The position numbers and the translations under genes were made by a program. 64,000 bases of DNA from Rothia sp. ZJ932 (GTDB taxonomy: Bacteria; Actinomycetota; Actinomycetes; Actinomycetales; Micrococcaceae). Under the pieces are notes generated by a model. The model was given only the letters and a program-made list of their open reading frames with translations, ran no database searches and was not told where the DNA came from. The DNA lies in assembly GCF_016924835.1 (NCBI RefSeq), contig NZ_CP070480.1:1054001-1118000 (forward strand). The letters run 5' to 3'. Below are positions 54,797-63,622 of this stretch, piece after piece (position 1 is the stretch's first letter; each line of letters begins with the position of its first letter).

Positions 54797-55945
54797 ATGA
54801 CTCAGAATATTTCACGCCGTAGCTTGGCGAAGGGTGCCGCATGGGCGGCTCCTGTGGTAGCTGCAACCTCTACCATTCCTGCATATGCGGCTTCAAAATG
54901 CCCCCCCAATATAGATGTTGAGGTCGATAAATACTTCCAGGTGTACGCATCAACGTTGCCTGATCTTTCAAATTCAAGATGGCGCTTCTGGTGGACTGAC
55001 GCAGCTCCTTCAAATGGTTTCCTACATCAGACAACAATCTCAGGTCAGTATGAGGGTGATGCCATCGACTTTGCTGCAAATCCATTTGTTTTCGAGTTTG
55101 CGCAGAAGAACGTAGACACCTCACCTGTTGTAAATAATATACTTGGTGGTCGTACTGGTCTTGGCAACTTCTCTGGAATTACTGTCCCAAGTATCTACCC
55201 TGCTTCAGGTGAATGGAATATTAACAATGGTGCTCCCGAGGGTGCAGAAGCCCGCATGGTAGGAGACTGCTCTGGCGCCAAAAACGCTCGTCAGCGTGAT
55301 GTTTCACACTCTTCTTCCTTTGTGAAGTTCTACTCCTCTGATGGCTTTTATAAGCCGGAAGGTGTAGCTGCGGGAGAAGAAACCGGTATATGTGTGGGTG
55401 ATGCCCTAACGTGGACATTGGCCGTTGAACCGGATACTGCTTACTATAATAATCTGCTAGTTGGTGGAAAACCACAGGATATATTGAATTCTCATTGGCG
55501 CGGTGGTGGACAGGATGGTGGACGTGTGTATACCGCTTTAGGTCTGCGCCCCATAGGTTTCCGTCCCCCTACTTATGTAGATATTAAGAACGCTCCCCAA
55601 TTTTCAAATGTAGATGAAACTTGTCTACAAAATGCTTACCTCAAGCGTGTTGCTCGCTGGAAAGTTACCAAGGAGGGCCTAAGAGGATTGACGGTTCTCT
55701 TCACCGGTTGGAACACTCCTAATAACGGCTTGATTCAGAATTTAACTTACTCGGGTGATGCTTTTGTGTGGTCGAACGAGATTGGTAATTTTTACTTCAC
55801 TCTAAACCCTGAGCGTACTGGTCGTGCATTTGCGATAAACGGTGCTTACAACAACGCTCTTGATTTCTTCGAGAGTACATATCGTGGCGTATCTTGGCGC
55901 GATGGTACAGCTTACGAAATTCGTCTACGTGACGGCATTTTCTAA
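54797..55945 (+). CDS. Tat-exported protein of unknown function
   Basis: A 382-residue protein with a twin-arginine signal (SRRSLAKGAAWAAPVVAA) and likely cleavage after AYA at residue 31. The mature part is rich in Asn, Gly, Phe, Trp and Tyr, has four or more cysteines and no recognised catalytic motif. Two regions, around residues 58-80 (TDAAPSNGFLHQTTISGQY) and 308-330 (TGWNTPNNGLIQNLTYSGD), share a P-x-N-G-x-x-x-x-T-x-S-G pattern and may be duplicated domains. This suggests a folded surface or secreted protein that needs Tat export. Codon usage is more AT-ending than neighbours. It stands alone between rarA and rpsD. Confidence 0.75.
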   Translation: MTQNISRRSLAKGAAWAAPVVAATSTIPAYAASKCPPNIDVEVDKYFQVYASTLPDLSNSRWRFWWTDAAPSNGFLHQTTISGQYEGDAIDFAANPFVFEFAQKNVDTSPVVNNILGGRTGLGNFSGITVPSIYPASGEWNINNGAPEGAEARMVGDCSGAKNARQRDVSHSSSFVKFYSSDGFYKPEGVAAGEETGICVGDALTWTLAVEPDTAYYNNLLVGGKPQDILNSHWRGGGQDGGRVYTALGLRPIGFRPPTYVDIKNAPQFSNVDETCLQNAYLKRVARWKVTKEGLRGLTVLFTGWNTPNNGLIQNLTYSGDAFVWSNEIGNFYFTLNPERTGRAFAINGAYNNALDFFESTYRGVSWRDGTAYEIRLRDGIF

Positions 55946-55976
55946 AAATATTTTGGTTAATCGAAAAATGACGAAG

Positions 55977-56025
55977 ATGGTTCCCTGCTTGAAGTGCAGG
56001 GAGCCATGTTTGTATATTTTTGATG
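55977..56025 (+). terminator. Terminator after the exported protein gene
   Basis: ATGGTTCCCTGC (55977-55988) pairs with GCAGGGAGCCAT (55996-56007) with one G-T pair, followed by a T-rich stretch. Confidence 0.75.
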
Positions 56026-56325
56026 TGAATGTTAGCAATCCCACCCGATTGGGTGCTGATGTCTTCTTCCTAGAAGCGAGAACTGCCCTGTAAAGTTAAT
56101 TCTCGTAACTGGCAAGCGCACCAAAACGCGCGCGTCCACTCAAATGTTTCTTTATAAAAGAGGCGTGGGAGGGCTCGTGATCACCGATGCGTTGTAGTTT
56201 TTGGCTGCGGCTGCCAAGACTCTCCACCGCACGAACACGTGTGCGGCACAAGAGGAGGCCAGATTACAAGACAAATAATGCCTCACGCACCGATTTGTGA
56301 GGCGTTAACCGCTTGAAAGGCAATT
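56026..56325 (+). other. rpsD leader region with hairpin
   Basis: About 300 bases without a gene. Near the end GCCTCAC (56280-56286) pairs with GTGAGGC (56297-56303), 23 bases before the rpsD start, and CCGCAC/GTGCGG forms a smaller hairpin near 56227-56246. S4 autoregulates its own mRNA in other bacteria, so this leader is a reasonable place to look; no known S4 leader class is recognised. Confidence 0.4.
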
Positions 56326-56958
56326 ATGGCTAAGCAGAATCGCACCCGCCGTACCGTACGTCACTCGCGTGCGCTCGGCATCGCACTGACCCCCAAGGCT
56401 GAAAAGTACCTGGAGCGTCGCCCGTATGGCCCCGGTCAGCACGGTCGCGCGCGTAGGAAAGCTGACTCAAACTACGCTACCCAGCTGAAAGAGAAGCAGC
56501 GTCTGCGCGCACAGTACAACATCCGCGAAGCACAGATGCGTCGCGCATACCTCGAAGCGAAGCGTATCGAAGGTCAGACCGGTAAGAACATGGTCGAAAT
56601 CCTCGAAACCCGCCTCGACGCACTTGTACTGCGCTCAGGTTTCGCACGCACCATTGCAGCGGCACGTCAGCTCGTTGTACACCGTCACATCATGGTAGAC
56701 GGCGTACGCGTTGACTGCCCCTCATTCCGTGTGAAGCCCGGTCAGCTCATTCACGTTCACCCCAAGTCAGAGAAGATGGCTCCCTTCCAGGTTGCAGCAA
56801 CCGGTGCACACCAGGACGTGCTGCCTGACACTCCCGCTTACCTGAACGTTGAAATTGAGAAGCTGCACGCTAAGCTTGAGCGTTCACCCAAGCGCGAAGA
56901 GATTCCCGTGATCTGTGAAGAGCAGCTCGTGGTTGAATACTACTCACGCCTGGCGTAA
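56326..56958 (+). CDS. rpsD: 30S ribosomal protein S4
   Basis: Primary 16S rRNA binder and assembly initiator. The 210-residue protein has RTRRTVRHSRALGIALTPKA, then RRPYGPGQHGRARRKA, and the S4 domain VEILETRLDALVLRSGFART and ARQLVVHRHIMVDGVRVD. The zinc-binding cysteine cluster of some S4 proteins is absent, the C-minus form common in Actinobacteria. AAAGG lies upstream. Confidence 0.97.
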   Translation: MAKQNRTRRTVRHSRALGIALTPKAEKYLERRPYGPGQHGRARRKADSNYATQLKEKQRLRAQYNIREAQMRRAYLEAKRIEGQTGKNMVEILETRLDALVLRSGFARTIAAARQLVVHRHIMVDGVRVDCPSFRVKPGQLIHVHPKSEKMAPFQVAATGAHQDVLPDTPAYLNVEIEKLHAKLERSPKREEIPVICEEQLVVEYYSRLA

Positions 56959-57137
56959 TCGCTAACCTAGTGGCCCGCGCCCCTCTGGCAACAGATGGGT
57001 TCGGGTCGCTAGTTATTTAAGAGACGATATTCTTCACGGTCGGCGCTAAATGGTGTGTGCCACCACGAAGGACTCTTAACTACGAAACTCAAAGCCCTTA
57101 CAGTAGACTGTTATCAGTTCGTTATCTTTTAGTCGTT

Positions 57138-57605
57138 ATGAGGTTCATTGTGAGTGCTCCCGAGGCAGCAGTTATAGTCCTAGCGTTTATCTCAGTGGCG
57201 CTAACCGTTGCCCTAGCTATTCCCCTGTGGAAGCTCGGCAAACTCTTTGATGAACTCACCCATACTGTCAAAGACCTCAATGCGAACACCACCCCGCTTA
57301 TCGACGAGGTGACCCGCACTGTTGCTACCACCAACTCACAGCTTGAGAAGGTTGACGGCATCACCTCTAACGTCTCTGATGCTTCAGCTAATGTTTCAGC
57401 GCTTTCTTCGCTGGTTGCTTCAACGGTGGGTCAGCCACTGATTAAAGTCGCTTCTTTCTCTTACGGTCTGCGTAAGGCAGTCAAGGGCGATGATGCAGGC
57501 TCCAACCCCACCGCTACAGGCAGTACCGCAGCTGGCGCGTCTGCTCGCCCCACCGGTGAATCAGCTGGCTTTACCCAAGCCCCTGGTCAGGGCGGCAGTA
57601 TCTAA
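57138..57605 (+). CDS. DUF948 membrane protein
   Basis: A 155-residue protein: one N-terminal membrane helix (VIVLAFISVALTVALAIPL), then a heptad-rich segment (DELTHTVKDLNANTTPLIDE, VATTNSQLEKVDGITSNV) typical of DUF948, and a Ser, Thr, Gly and Ala-rich tail. Members are cell-envelope or general-stress proteins of unknown role. ATG 57138 is preferred, because the extra 27 codons upstream have no membrane or family character. Its stop overlaps the next start (TAATG). Confidence 0.85.
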   Translation: MRFIVSAPEAAVIVLAFISVALTVALAIPLWKLGKLFDELTHTVKDLNANTTPLIDEVTRTVATTNSQLEKVDGITSNVSDASANVSALSSLVASTVGQPLIKVASFSYGLRKAVKGDDAGSNPTATGSTAAGASARPTGESAGFTQAPGQGGSI

Positions 57606-58075
57606 TGGGATTTCTCAGAACAGCGGCGCTGCTAGCCGGGGGCGCTATCGCAGGCTACTTGGCCTCCCAAACTCAAGAGCGCAGAAAACACGAAACATCT
57701 ACAGAGCTTGAGCGTCAAGAGCACTCCGCTCAAGAACTTCTGACGCAAAGGCAGGCGAACATGGCAAAGTTCTTCGACTCGCCCCTGGGTAAGCCCCTGC
57801 AGCCCTATGCACTGAAAGCTGTAAAGTTCGCGGCTACGGTCAAGCAGGGAATGAACGAACGCGAGGAGCAGCTAAAAACCAAGTTTGATGCTCACGTTGA
57901 AGACGTGCGCCCCGGCTCTCTCGATGGCTGGGAGGAAGAACCCGGCAACCGTCCGTTAGAGTCAGCCGAACCCGGCGACTACCTCGAATCTGAAGTGGTT
58001 GAAGTCGATTCAGCAGAGGGCATCCGCCAAAGAATGGCGCGAGATACGCAATTAGGCAAAGACTTCTTCGCGTAA
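57605..58075 (+). CDS. Small membrane-associated protein of unknown function
   Basis: A 156-residue protein with a short hydrophobic N-terminus (GFLRTAALLAGGAIAGYLAS), followed by a charged helical region and an acidic C-terminus. No named family is certain, but such a gene between the DUF948 gene and alaS is typical in Micrococcaceae. Its overlap with the DUF948 gene implies coupled translation, so the two may act together at the membrane. Confidence 0.75.
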   Translation: MGFLRTAALLAGGAIAGYLASQTQERRKHETSTELERQEHSAQELLTQRQANMAKFFDSPLGKPLQPYALKAVKFAATVKQGMNEREEQLKTKFDAHVEDVRPGSLDGWEEEPGNRPLESAEPGDYLESEVVEVDSAEGIRQRMARDTQLGKDFFA

Positions 58076-58128
58076 TAGTCTTGAGTACACATAAGTTTTG
58101 ATGATCGAAGGTAAGGAAAAACTTCTTC

Positions 58129-60813
58129 ATGCTTTCACAGGAAATCTCCAAGCGCTGGACTGAGTTCTTTGAAGCTCGCGGGCACACCTCTGTTCCCTCA
58201 GCATCGTTGGTCTCACACGAGCCCGGCGCTATGTTCACTATCGCCGGTATGGTGCCTTTCATTCCCTATTTCTTGGGCCGTGAAACTGCACCCTATTCGC
58301 GTGCTGTTTCGGTGCAGAAGTGTATTCGTACCTTAGATATTGAAGAGGTCGGTAAGACTGCCCGCCACGGTACCTTCTTTCAGATGGCGGGTAACTTTTC
58401 GTTCGGTGACTACTTCAAAAAAGAAGTTATTCCCTGGGCCTATGAGCTGCTGACCTCATCCGTTGAAGACGGCGGCTTTGGTCTGGACGCTAACCGCCTG
58501 TGGGTCACCATTTACGAGGGTGACGATGAGGCCTACGATATCTGGACTAAGAGCGTAGGATTCCCCGCCGAACGTATTCAGCGCATGGGCATGAAAGAGA
58601 ACTACTGGTCAACCGGCCAGCCCGGTCCTGCCGGCCCCGACTCCGAAATCTTTTACGACCGCGGCCCCGAGTACGGCAAAGAGGGCGGCCCCGCAGCGGA
58701 CGATGACCGCTACATTGAAATCTGGAACCTCGTGTTCATGCAGTACCAGCGTGGCGAGGGTACCGGCAAAGACAGCTTTGAGATTCTGGGCGAACTGCCC
58801 AAGAAGAACATCGATACCGGCTTGGGCGTTGAGCGTCTAGCTATGCTCTTGCAGGGGGTTGAGAACTTCTACGAGACCGACCAAGTGCGCCCCGTCCTCG
58901 ATGCGGCGTCCAAGCTCTCGGGCAAGAAGTACCACGGCTCAGAGTCATCCGCTGATGAGGGTTATGAGGACGACGTGCGCATGCGCGTGGTAGCTGACCA
59001 CATTCGTTCCTCACTCATGCTCATTGCCGACGGTGTTTCACCGTCAAATGAAGGACGCGGCTATATTCTGCGCCGTCTGATGCGTCGTGCTATTCGCGCT
59101 ATGCGTCTGCTGGGCGTTACCGAGCCCTGCCTGCCCGTTCTCTTCCCTGCCTCCCGCGATGCGATGAAGGGCGCTTTCCCTTACGTTGCAGATGACTTCG
59201 AGCGTATTTCACGCATTGCCTACGCAGAAGAACTCGCTTTCTTGCGCACCATTGAATCTGGTACTGAGCGCCTTGAAACTGCCGTGAAGGCGGCCAAGAG
59301 CGGCAACGCTGTTGTCTCAGGTGAAGAAGCATTCGCCCTGCACGACACCTACGGTTTCCCCATTGACTTGACCCTCGAAATGGCTGAAGAAGCTGGCGTG
59401 AAGGTCGATGAGAAGCAGTTCCGTGCTCTTATGCTGGAACAGCGCGAACGTGCTCAGGCAGATGCCAAGGCAAAGAAGGGCTCACACGCTGATCTTTCTG
59501 CCCTGCGCCAGTTGGCAGACGAGCGTGGCTCAGTCTTCACCGGCTATGACGAACTACACACCGAGACTGTGCTGCGTGCCCTGCTGGTAGATGGTGCCAC
59601 CGTACCCGCTGCTAAAGCAGGGGATAAGGTCGAGGTTGTTCTTGACGAGACCCCCTTCTACGCTGAGGCAGGCGGTCAGGCAGCAGACACCGGCAAAATT
59701 ACCGGCGACGGTTTCACCATTGAGGTTCACGACGTTCAGCAGCCTGTCAAGGGTCTGAGCGTTCACCGCGCAACTGTGCTTGACGGCGAAGTCGCTGCGG
59801 GTACTTCTGTGACTGCTCAGGTTGATGTGCAGCGTCGCCGCGATGGCGAAAAAGCCCACTCGGCAACACACATCGTTCACGCAGCCCTGCACCAGATTCT
59901 GGGTAACGAAGCAACCCAGCGTGGCTCCTTCAACAAAGAAGGCTACCTGCGTTTCGACTTCGCATGGAACGAAGGTTTGTCAGAGTCAGCGAAGCAGGAA
60001 GTCGAAGAACTTTCAAACCTCGCTATTCGCGACAACCTGCAGACTGTTACCCGTGAGATGTCACTTGATGAAGCAAAGGCCATGGGCGCTATGAGTCTCT
60101 TCGGCGAGAAGTACGGCGACACCGTGCGTATGGTCGAAATTGGTGGCGAATTCTCCCGTGAACTCTGTGGTGGTACCCACGTTGATTCGTCAGCTCAGAT
60201 TGGTTCGCTGACCCTGCTCACCGAGCAGTCCGTTGGTTCAGGTAACCGTCGTGTTGAGGCACTCGTTGGTTTGGATTCCTTCAACCACTTGGCTGCTGAG
60301 CGCACCCTGGTCAACCAGCTCACCGGTCTGATGAAGGTTCAGAAATCAGCTGACCTGCCCGCTAAGCTCACCGAGACTCTCGACAAACTCAAGCAGGCTG
60401 AAAAGGAACTCGAAAAACTGCGTAAGGAGAAACTGCAGGCTGAAGCCGGCAAGCTGACCGAAAAGGCAGAAATGATTGGCTCCGTGCGCACCCTGCTGCA
60501 TAAGGCGGGTGAACTCTCAGCCAACGAAGTACGAGATTTGGCTATTGACCTGCGTTCACGCTTGGGCGAAGACGCAGCAACTGTTGCTGTCACCGGCGTC
60601 AGCAATGGACGCCCCGTCATCATCATTGCTACCAACCAGGCAGCCCGCGATGCAGGTATCAAGGCAGGCGCACTCGTGCGCGTTGCAACCGGCGTCCTCG
60701 GTGGCGGCGGTGGTGGCAAGGACGACCTTGCTCAGGGTGGTGGGCAGGACGCCACTAAGATTGACGCAGCATTTGCGGCTTTGCGCGATGCCATCACGGC
60801 GGCAGGTGCCTAA
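58129..60813 (+). CDS. alaS: Alanine-tRNA ligase
   Basis: An 894-residue class II synthetase. Catalytic domain MLSQEISKRWTEFFEARGHT, KCIRTLDIEEVGKTARHGTF (motif 2 region) and GLGVERLAMLLQG; editing domain with HSATHIVHAALHQILG (HxxxH) and ELCGGTHVDSS; and a C-Ala domain with a Gly-rich loop ATGVLGGGGGGKDDLAQGGG. Starts at ATG 58129. ruvX follows three bases after its stop, forming an alaS-ruvX-mltG-aroE-aroC string. Confidence 0.97.
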   Translation: MLSQEISKRWTEFFEARGHTSVPSASLVSHEPGAMFTIAGMVPFIPYFLGRETAPYSRAVSVQKCIRTLDIEEVGKTARHGTFFQMAGNFSFGDYFKKEVIPWAYELLTSSVEDGGFGLDANRLWVTIYEGDDEAYDIWTKSVGFPAERIQRMGMKENYWSTGQPGPAGPDSEIFYDRGPEYGKEGGPAADDDRYIEIWNLVFMQYQRGEGTGKDSFEILGELPKKNIDTGLGVERLAMLLQGVENFYETDQVRPVLDAASKLSGKKYHGSESSADEGYEDDVRMRVVADHIRSSLMLIADGVSPSNEGRGYILRRLMRRAIRAMRLLGVTEPCLPVLFPASRDAMKGAFPYVADDFERISRIAYAEELAFLRTIESGTERLETAVKAAKSGNAVVSGEEAFALHDTYGFPIDLTLEMAEEAGVKVDEKQFRALMLEQRERAQADAKAKKGSHADLSALRQLADERGSVFTGYDELHTETVLRALLVDGATVPAAKAGDKVEVVLDETPFYAEAGGQAADTGKITGDGFTIEVHDVQQPVKGLSVHRATVLDGEVAAGTSVTAQVDVQRRRDGEKAHSATHIVHAALHQILGNEATQRGSFNKEGYLRFDFAWNEGLSESAKQEVEELSNLAIRDNLQTVTREMSLDEAKAMGAMSLFGEKYGDTVRMVEIGGEFSRELCGGTHVDSSAQIGSLTLLTEQSVGSGNRRVEALVGLDSFNHLAAERTLVNQLTGLMKVQKSADLPAKLTETLDKLKQAEKELEKLRKEKLQAEAGKLTEKAEMIGSVRTLLHKAGELSANEVRDLAIDLRSRLGEDAATVAVTGVSNGRPVIIIATNQAARDAGIKAGALVRVATGVLGGGGGGKDDLAQGGGQDATKIDAAFAALRDAITAAGA

Positions 60814-60816
60814 AGC

Positions 60817-61356
60817 GTGAGCTTCACACGCGGGGTACGCATCGGTATCGACGTGGGCAATGCCCGGGTCGGCGTCGCTGCGTGCGACCCAGACGGAATC
60901 CTAGCAACCCCCCTCAAGACCCTGCGCAGAGACCTGAAGAAGAACTCAGATCGACGGGTGCTGCGCAAACTGATTGAGGTGCATGAGGCAACCGAAATTT
61001 TTGTGGGTCTGCCCAAAACCATGTCAGGTGGTTCTAGCGCATCCACCGAGATGGCAGAAACATACGCTCAGGCTCTGGCGAATGAGCTAGCTGCCGAAGG
61101 TAACCCCCTGCCTATCTATCTCGTTGATGAACGCCTGACCACGGTGAGCGCCCACCGATCTCTCCACGAAGCAGGAGTTTCATCACGAAACTTTAAGGCT
61201 GTGGTGGATCAGGTTGCAGCCGTCAATATTTTGCAGTTCAGTCTTGATACTCTCAAAGCGGATCGCTCTTTACCTGGATACTTGGTAGAACCACGCGAAG
61301 TATCAGCCGAAGATTCCCCCCACCCTACTCGCGAACGAAACGGAGAACCCGAGTGA
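60817..61356 (+). CDS. ruvX: Holliday junction resolvase-like protein RuvX (YqgF)
   Basis: A 179-residue RNase H-fold protein of the RuvX/YqgF family, implicated in 16S rRNA maturation or recombination. The YqgF N-terminal GVRIGIDVGNARVGVAACDP carries the first Asp, FVGLPKTMSGGSS follows, and VDERLTTVSAHRSL carries the central Glu. A C-terminal extension of about 30 residues (VEPREVSAEDSPHPTREQ-like, ending RERNGEPE) is variable in Actinobacteria. GTG start. It overlaps mltG by four bases (GTGA). Confidence 0.92.
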   Translation: MSFTRGVRIGIDVGNARVGVAACDPDGILATPLKTLRRDLKKNSDRRVLRKLIEVHEATEIFVGLPKTMSGGSSASTEMAETYAQALANELAAEGNPLPIYLVDERLTTVSAHRSLHEAGVSSRNFKAVVDQVAAVNILQFSLDTLKADRSLPGYLVEPREVSAEDSPHPTRERNGEPE

Positions 61357-62558
61357 CTAAGAATCCGAGTTCTTACGGTGCTGACAACGAGCCAGACAGC
61401 CTCTCTGATCTTCTGGCACCAACCGACGCTGAAGAACAGGAAGGAATCGTCAGCCCGCTCATTGAACACAGTGAGCGCCGCGATGACGAACGTCGCCGCC
61501 GCAGGGCACGCAGCCGTAACTTCATGATTACGGCCATGCTGGTTTTCGGTGTTGCTATCGTCTTGGTCATTGCTACCCTGGCACCGCAGTACGGCTGGTT
61601 CAAGCGCAAGGACTTCGCCGGTGAGGGTAACGGCACGTCCGTGAGCTTCACCGTCAACGAGGGTGACCCCATTGGTGTTATTGCCGCCAACCTTGAAGAG
61701 GCGGGTGTGATTGCGGATGCTGGACGCTTCGTGGAGACCTACTCAAAAGAGGCTGCCAAGAAGTTCATTCAGCCCGGCGAGTATGAGATGCAGCAGGAGA
61801 TGAGTTCTTCAGCTGCTATTTCTGAACTGGTGGGGGAGCAGAACGCAAATTCCGTCTATATCGCGCTGCAACGCAACCTGCGAGCTGACGAGGCGTATCA
61901 GGTGATTGCGGATGCTGCCGGTGTTGATGTTTCTGAGGTTAGCCGCTACGACAAAGAAAGGTCACGCTTCGGTATTCCAGAGAAGTTTCCCTCCTTAGAA
62001 GGGTGGATTCACCCGGGCGAGTACCGCTTTGAAGAAGGCACCACCGTTGAGGAAATCCTTCAGAGCCTGGTGGATCGTACTCGCAGTGAGCTAGAAAAAG
62101 CGGGCATCACTGGCGATGAGGAAATCTTCCACGTACTTACCGTAGCCTCCATTCTTGAGTTTGAGGCTCTGGAACAGGACTACAAAGCTGTTGCCGGTGC
62201 CATTGAAAATCGTTTGGATAACCCAGAGGGTGAAACCAGCGGTTACCTGCAGTCTGATGCTACCGTTGCCTACGGCTTGGGTAAGAAGACTTACCACATC
62301 ACCACAGCTGAAAAGAACGATGAATCTAACCGCTACAACACCTTCTACCACAAGGGTTTGCCGGTAGGTCCCATTGGCTCTCCCGGTAGCCTTTCAATTG
62401 AGGCGGCATCGAACCCCGAAGATAATGACTACTACTTCTGGGTTACCGTTGATTTGAACACCGGTAAGACTCTCTTCGCTGAGACCTATGAAGAGCACCT
62501 TAAGAACGTAGAAGTTTACGAGCAATGGTGTTCAGATAACCCCGGTAAGTGCGTCTAA
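61353..62558 (+). CDS. mltG: Endolytic murein transglycosylase MltG (YceG-like)
   Basis: Cleaves nascent glycan strands and sets their length, acting on the outer face of the membrane. The 401-residue protein has a basic N-terminus with RRDDERRRRRARSRN, one membrane helix (MITAMLVFGVAIVLVIATLA), a LysM-like domain, and the YceG domain with LTVASILEFEALEQDYKAV (catalytic Glu in the family A-S-I-x-E position) and NTFYHKGLPVGPIGSPG. It overlaps ruvX and directly precedes aroE. No lipobox, so single-pass anchored. Confidence 0.94.
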   Translation: MTKNPSSYGADNEPDSLSDLLAPTDAEEQEGIVSPLIEHSERRDDERRRRRARSRNFMITAMLVFGVAIVLVIATLAPQYGWFKRKDFAGEGNGTSVSFTVNEGDPIGVIAANLEEAGVIADAGRFVETYSKEAAKKFIQPGEYEMQQEMSSSAAISELVGEQNANSVYIALQRNLRADEAYQVIADAAGVDVSEVSRYDKERSRFGIPEKFPSLEGWIHPGEYRFEEGTTVEEILQSLVDRTRSELEKAGITGDEEIFHVLTVASILEFEALEQDYKAVAGAIENRLDNPEGETSGYLQSDATVAYGLGKKTYHITTAEKNDESNRYNTFYHKGLPVGPIGSPGSLSIEAASNPEDNDYYFWVTVDLNTGKTLFAETYEEHLKNVEVYEQWCSDNPGKCV

Positions 62559-62568
62559 AATATTGAAT

Positions 62569-63489
62569 ATGACTATTCACAACTGCCCCAAGGCTTATGT
62601 CTTGGGGCATCCTATTTCCCATTCCAAATCACCTGATCTGCACAGGGCAGCCTACCGGGTACTGGGGGAGCAGCTTGAGTACGAGCGCCAAGAGACAGAT
62701 GCCGTGAGCCTTCCTTCGGTGTGGCAACAGCTCACTGGTGCTTACGATGTACGCGGTTTTTCTGTCACGATGCCCCTTAAATCTGCGATCACCGACCACC
62801 TCGATGAACTCACCAACTTTGCGCGTGCTGTGGGCGTTGTCAATACGGTTTTTTGGCGTGATGGCAAAGCATGGGGACACAATACGGATGTATCAGGCAT
62901 TGTGAATGCTCTCAACTATGCAAAGGCGCTGGTTCACCGAGAGAGCGTTCCCGCTATCTTGGGTGGGGGAGGTACTGCCACTGCCGCTGTAGCGGCCCTA
63001 CGCTTCATGGGTACTGAGAGCATCGATATTTTCGTCCGTGATGAAACCCGCGCCAGTGCGGTGTCAGAGGTTGCACAACGTCTGGGCGTGAAAACTAGTT
63101 TCAAACCCCTAGAGAGTTTTGCGACCGCTTATCTGCGTTATCCCACGGTTGTCTCAACCCTGCCTGCCGGAGCCGCTGACGTTTTCGCTGACGATATTGT
63201 GATGCCCCTTGATGATGCTGTGCTGCTTGATGTTAGCTACCACCCCTGGCCTTCACCCATTGCTTCGGCTTTTGAAAGCGCTGGCGGTACCGCTGTCTCT
63301 GGGTTAGAGATGCTCATGTATCAGGCGGTGGATCAGGTCAAACTGTTTACCGGGCACACTCTGAATGAGCGCCTGCCGCGCGAGGAAGACGTCATTAATG
63401 CCATGTGCCGGGCGGTCGGTTTACCCCAGCGTCAGCTGCCTGCTGTGCAGGTGTACGACGGTTCGGCTCTAGGGCAAGTGGACGCTTAA
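62569..63489 (+). CDS. aroE: Shikimate dehydrogenase
   Basis: NADPH-dependent reduction of 3-dehydroshikimate. The product is about 306 residues, longer than the common 270-290. YVLGHPISHSKSPDLHRAAY holds the substrate site, VTMPLKSAI the catalytic lysine, NTDVSGI follows, and the nucleotide-binding loop is LGGGGTATAAV. ATG 62569 is chosen; a TTG at 62563 in the same frame would add two residues. Last gene before aroC. Confidence 0.93.
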   Translation: MTIHNCPKAYVLGHPISHSKSPDLHRAAYRVLGEQLEYERQETDAVSLPSVWQQLTGAYDVRGFSVTMPLKSAITDHLDELTNFARAVGVVNTVFWRDGKAWGHNTDVSGIVNALNYAKALVHRESVPAILGGGGTATAAVAALRFMGTESIDIFVRDETRASAVSEVAQRLGVKTSFKPLESFATAYLRYPTVVSTLPAGAADVFADDIVMPLDDAVLLDVSYHPWPSPIASAFESAGGTAVSGLEMLMYQAVDQVKLFTGHTLNERLPREEDVINAMCRAVGLPQRQLPAVQVYDGSALGQVDA

Positions 63490-63622
63490 TAACTTTCATA
63501 TCATGGCGTCAGCTTGAAGTCCCCTAGTTTTTTTGGAACTCTTGAACTATTGAGAACAGCTGAAGACTGATATATTGCCGTGCCCTGCCCGGTAGTACAC
63601 ATAAAGATTGCGAGAAAATAAT

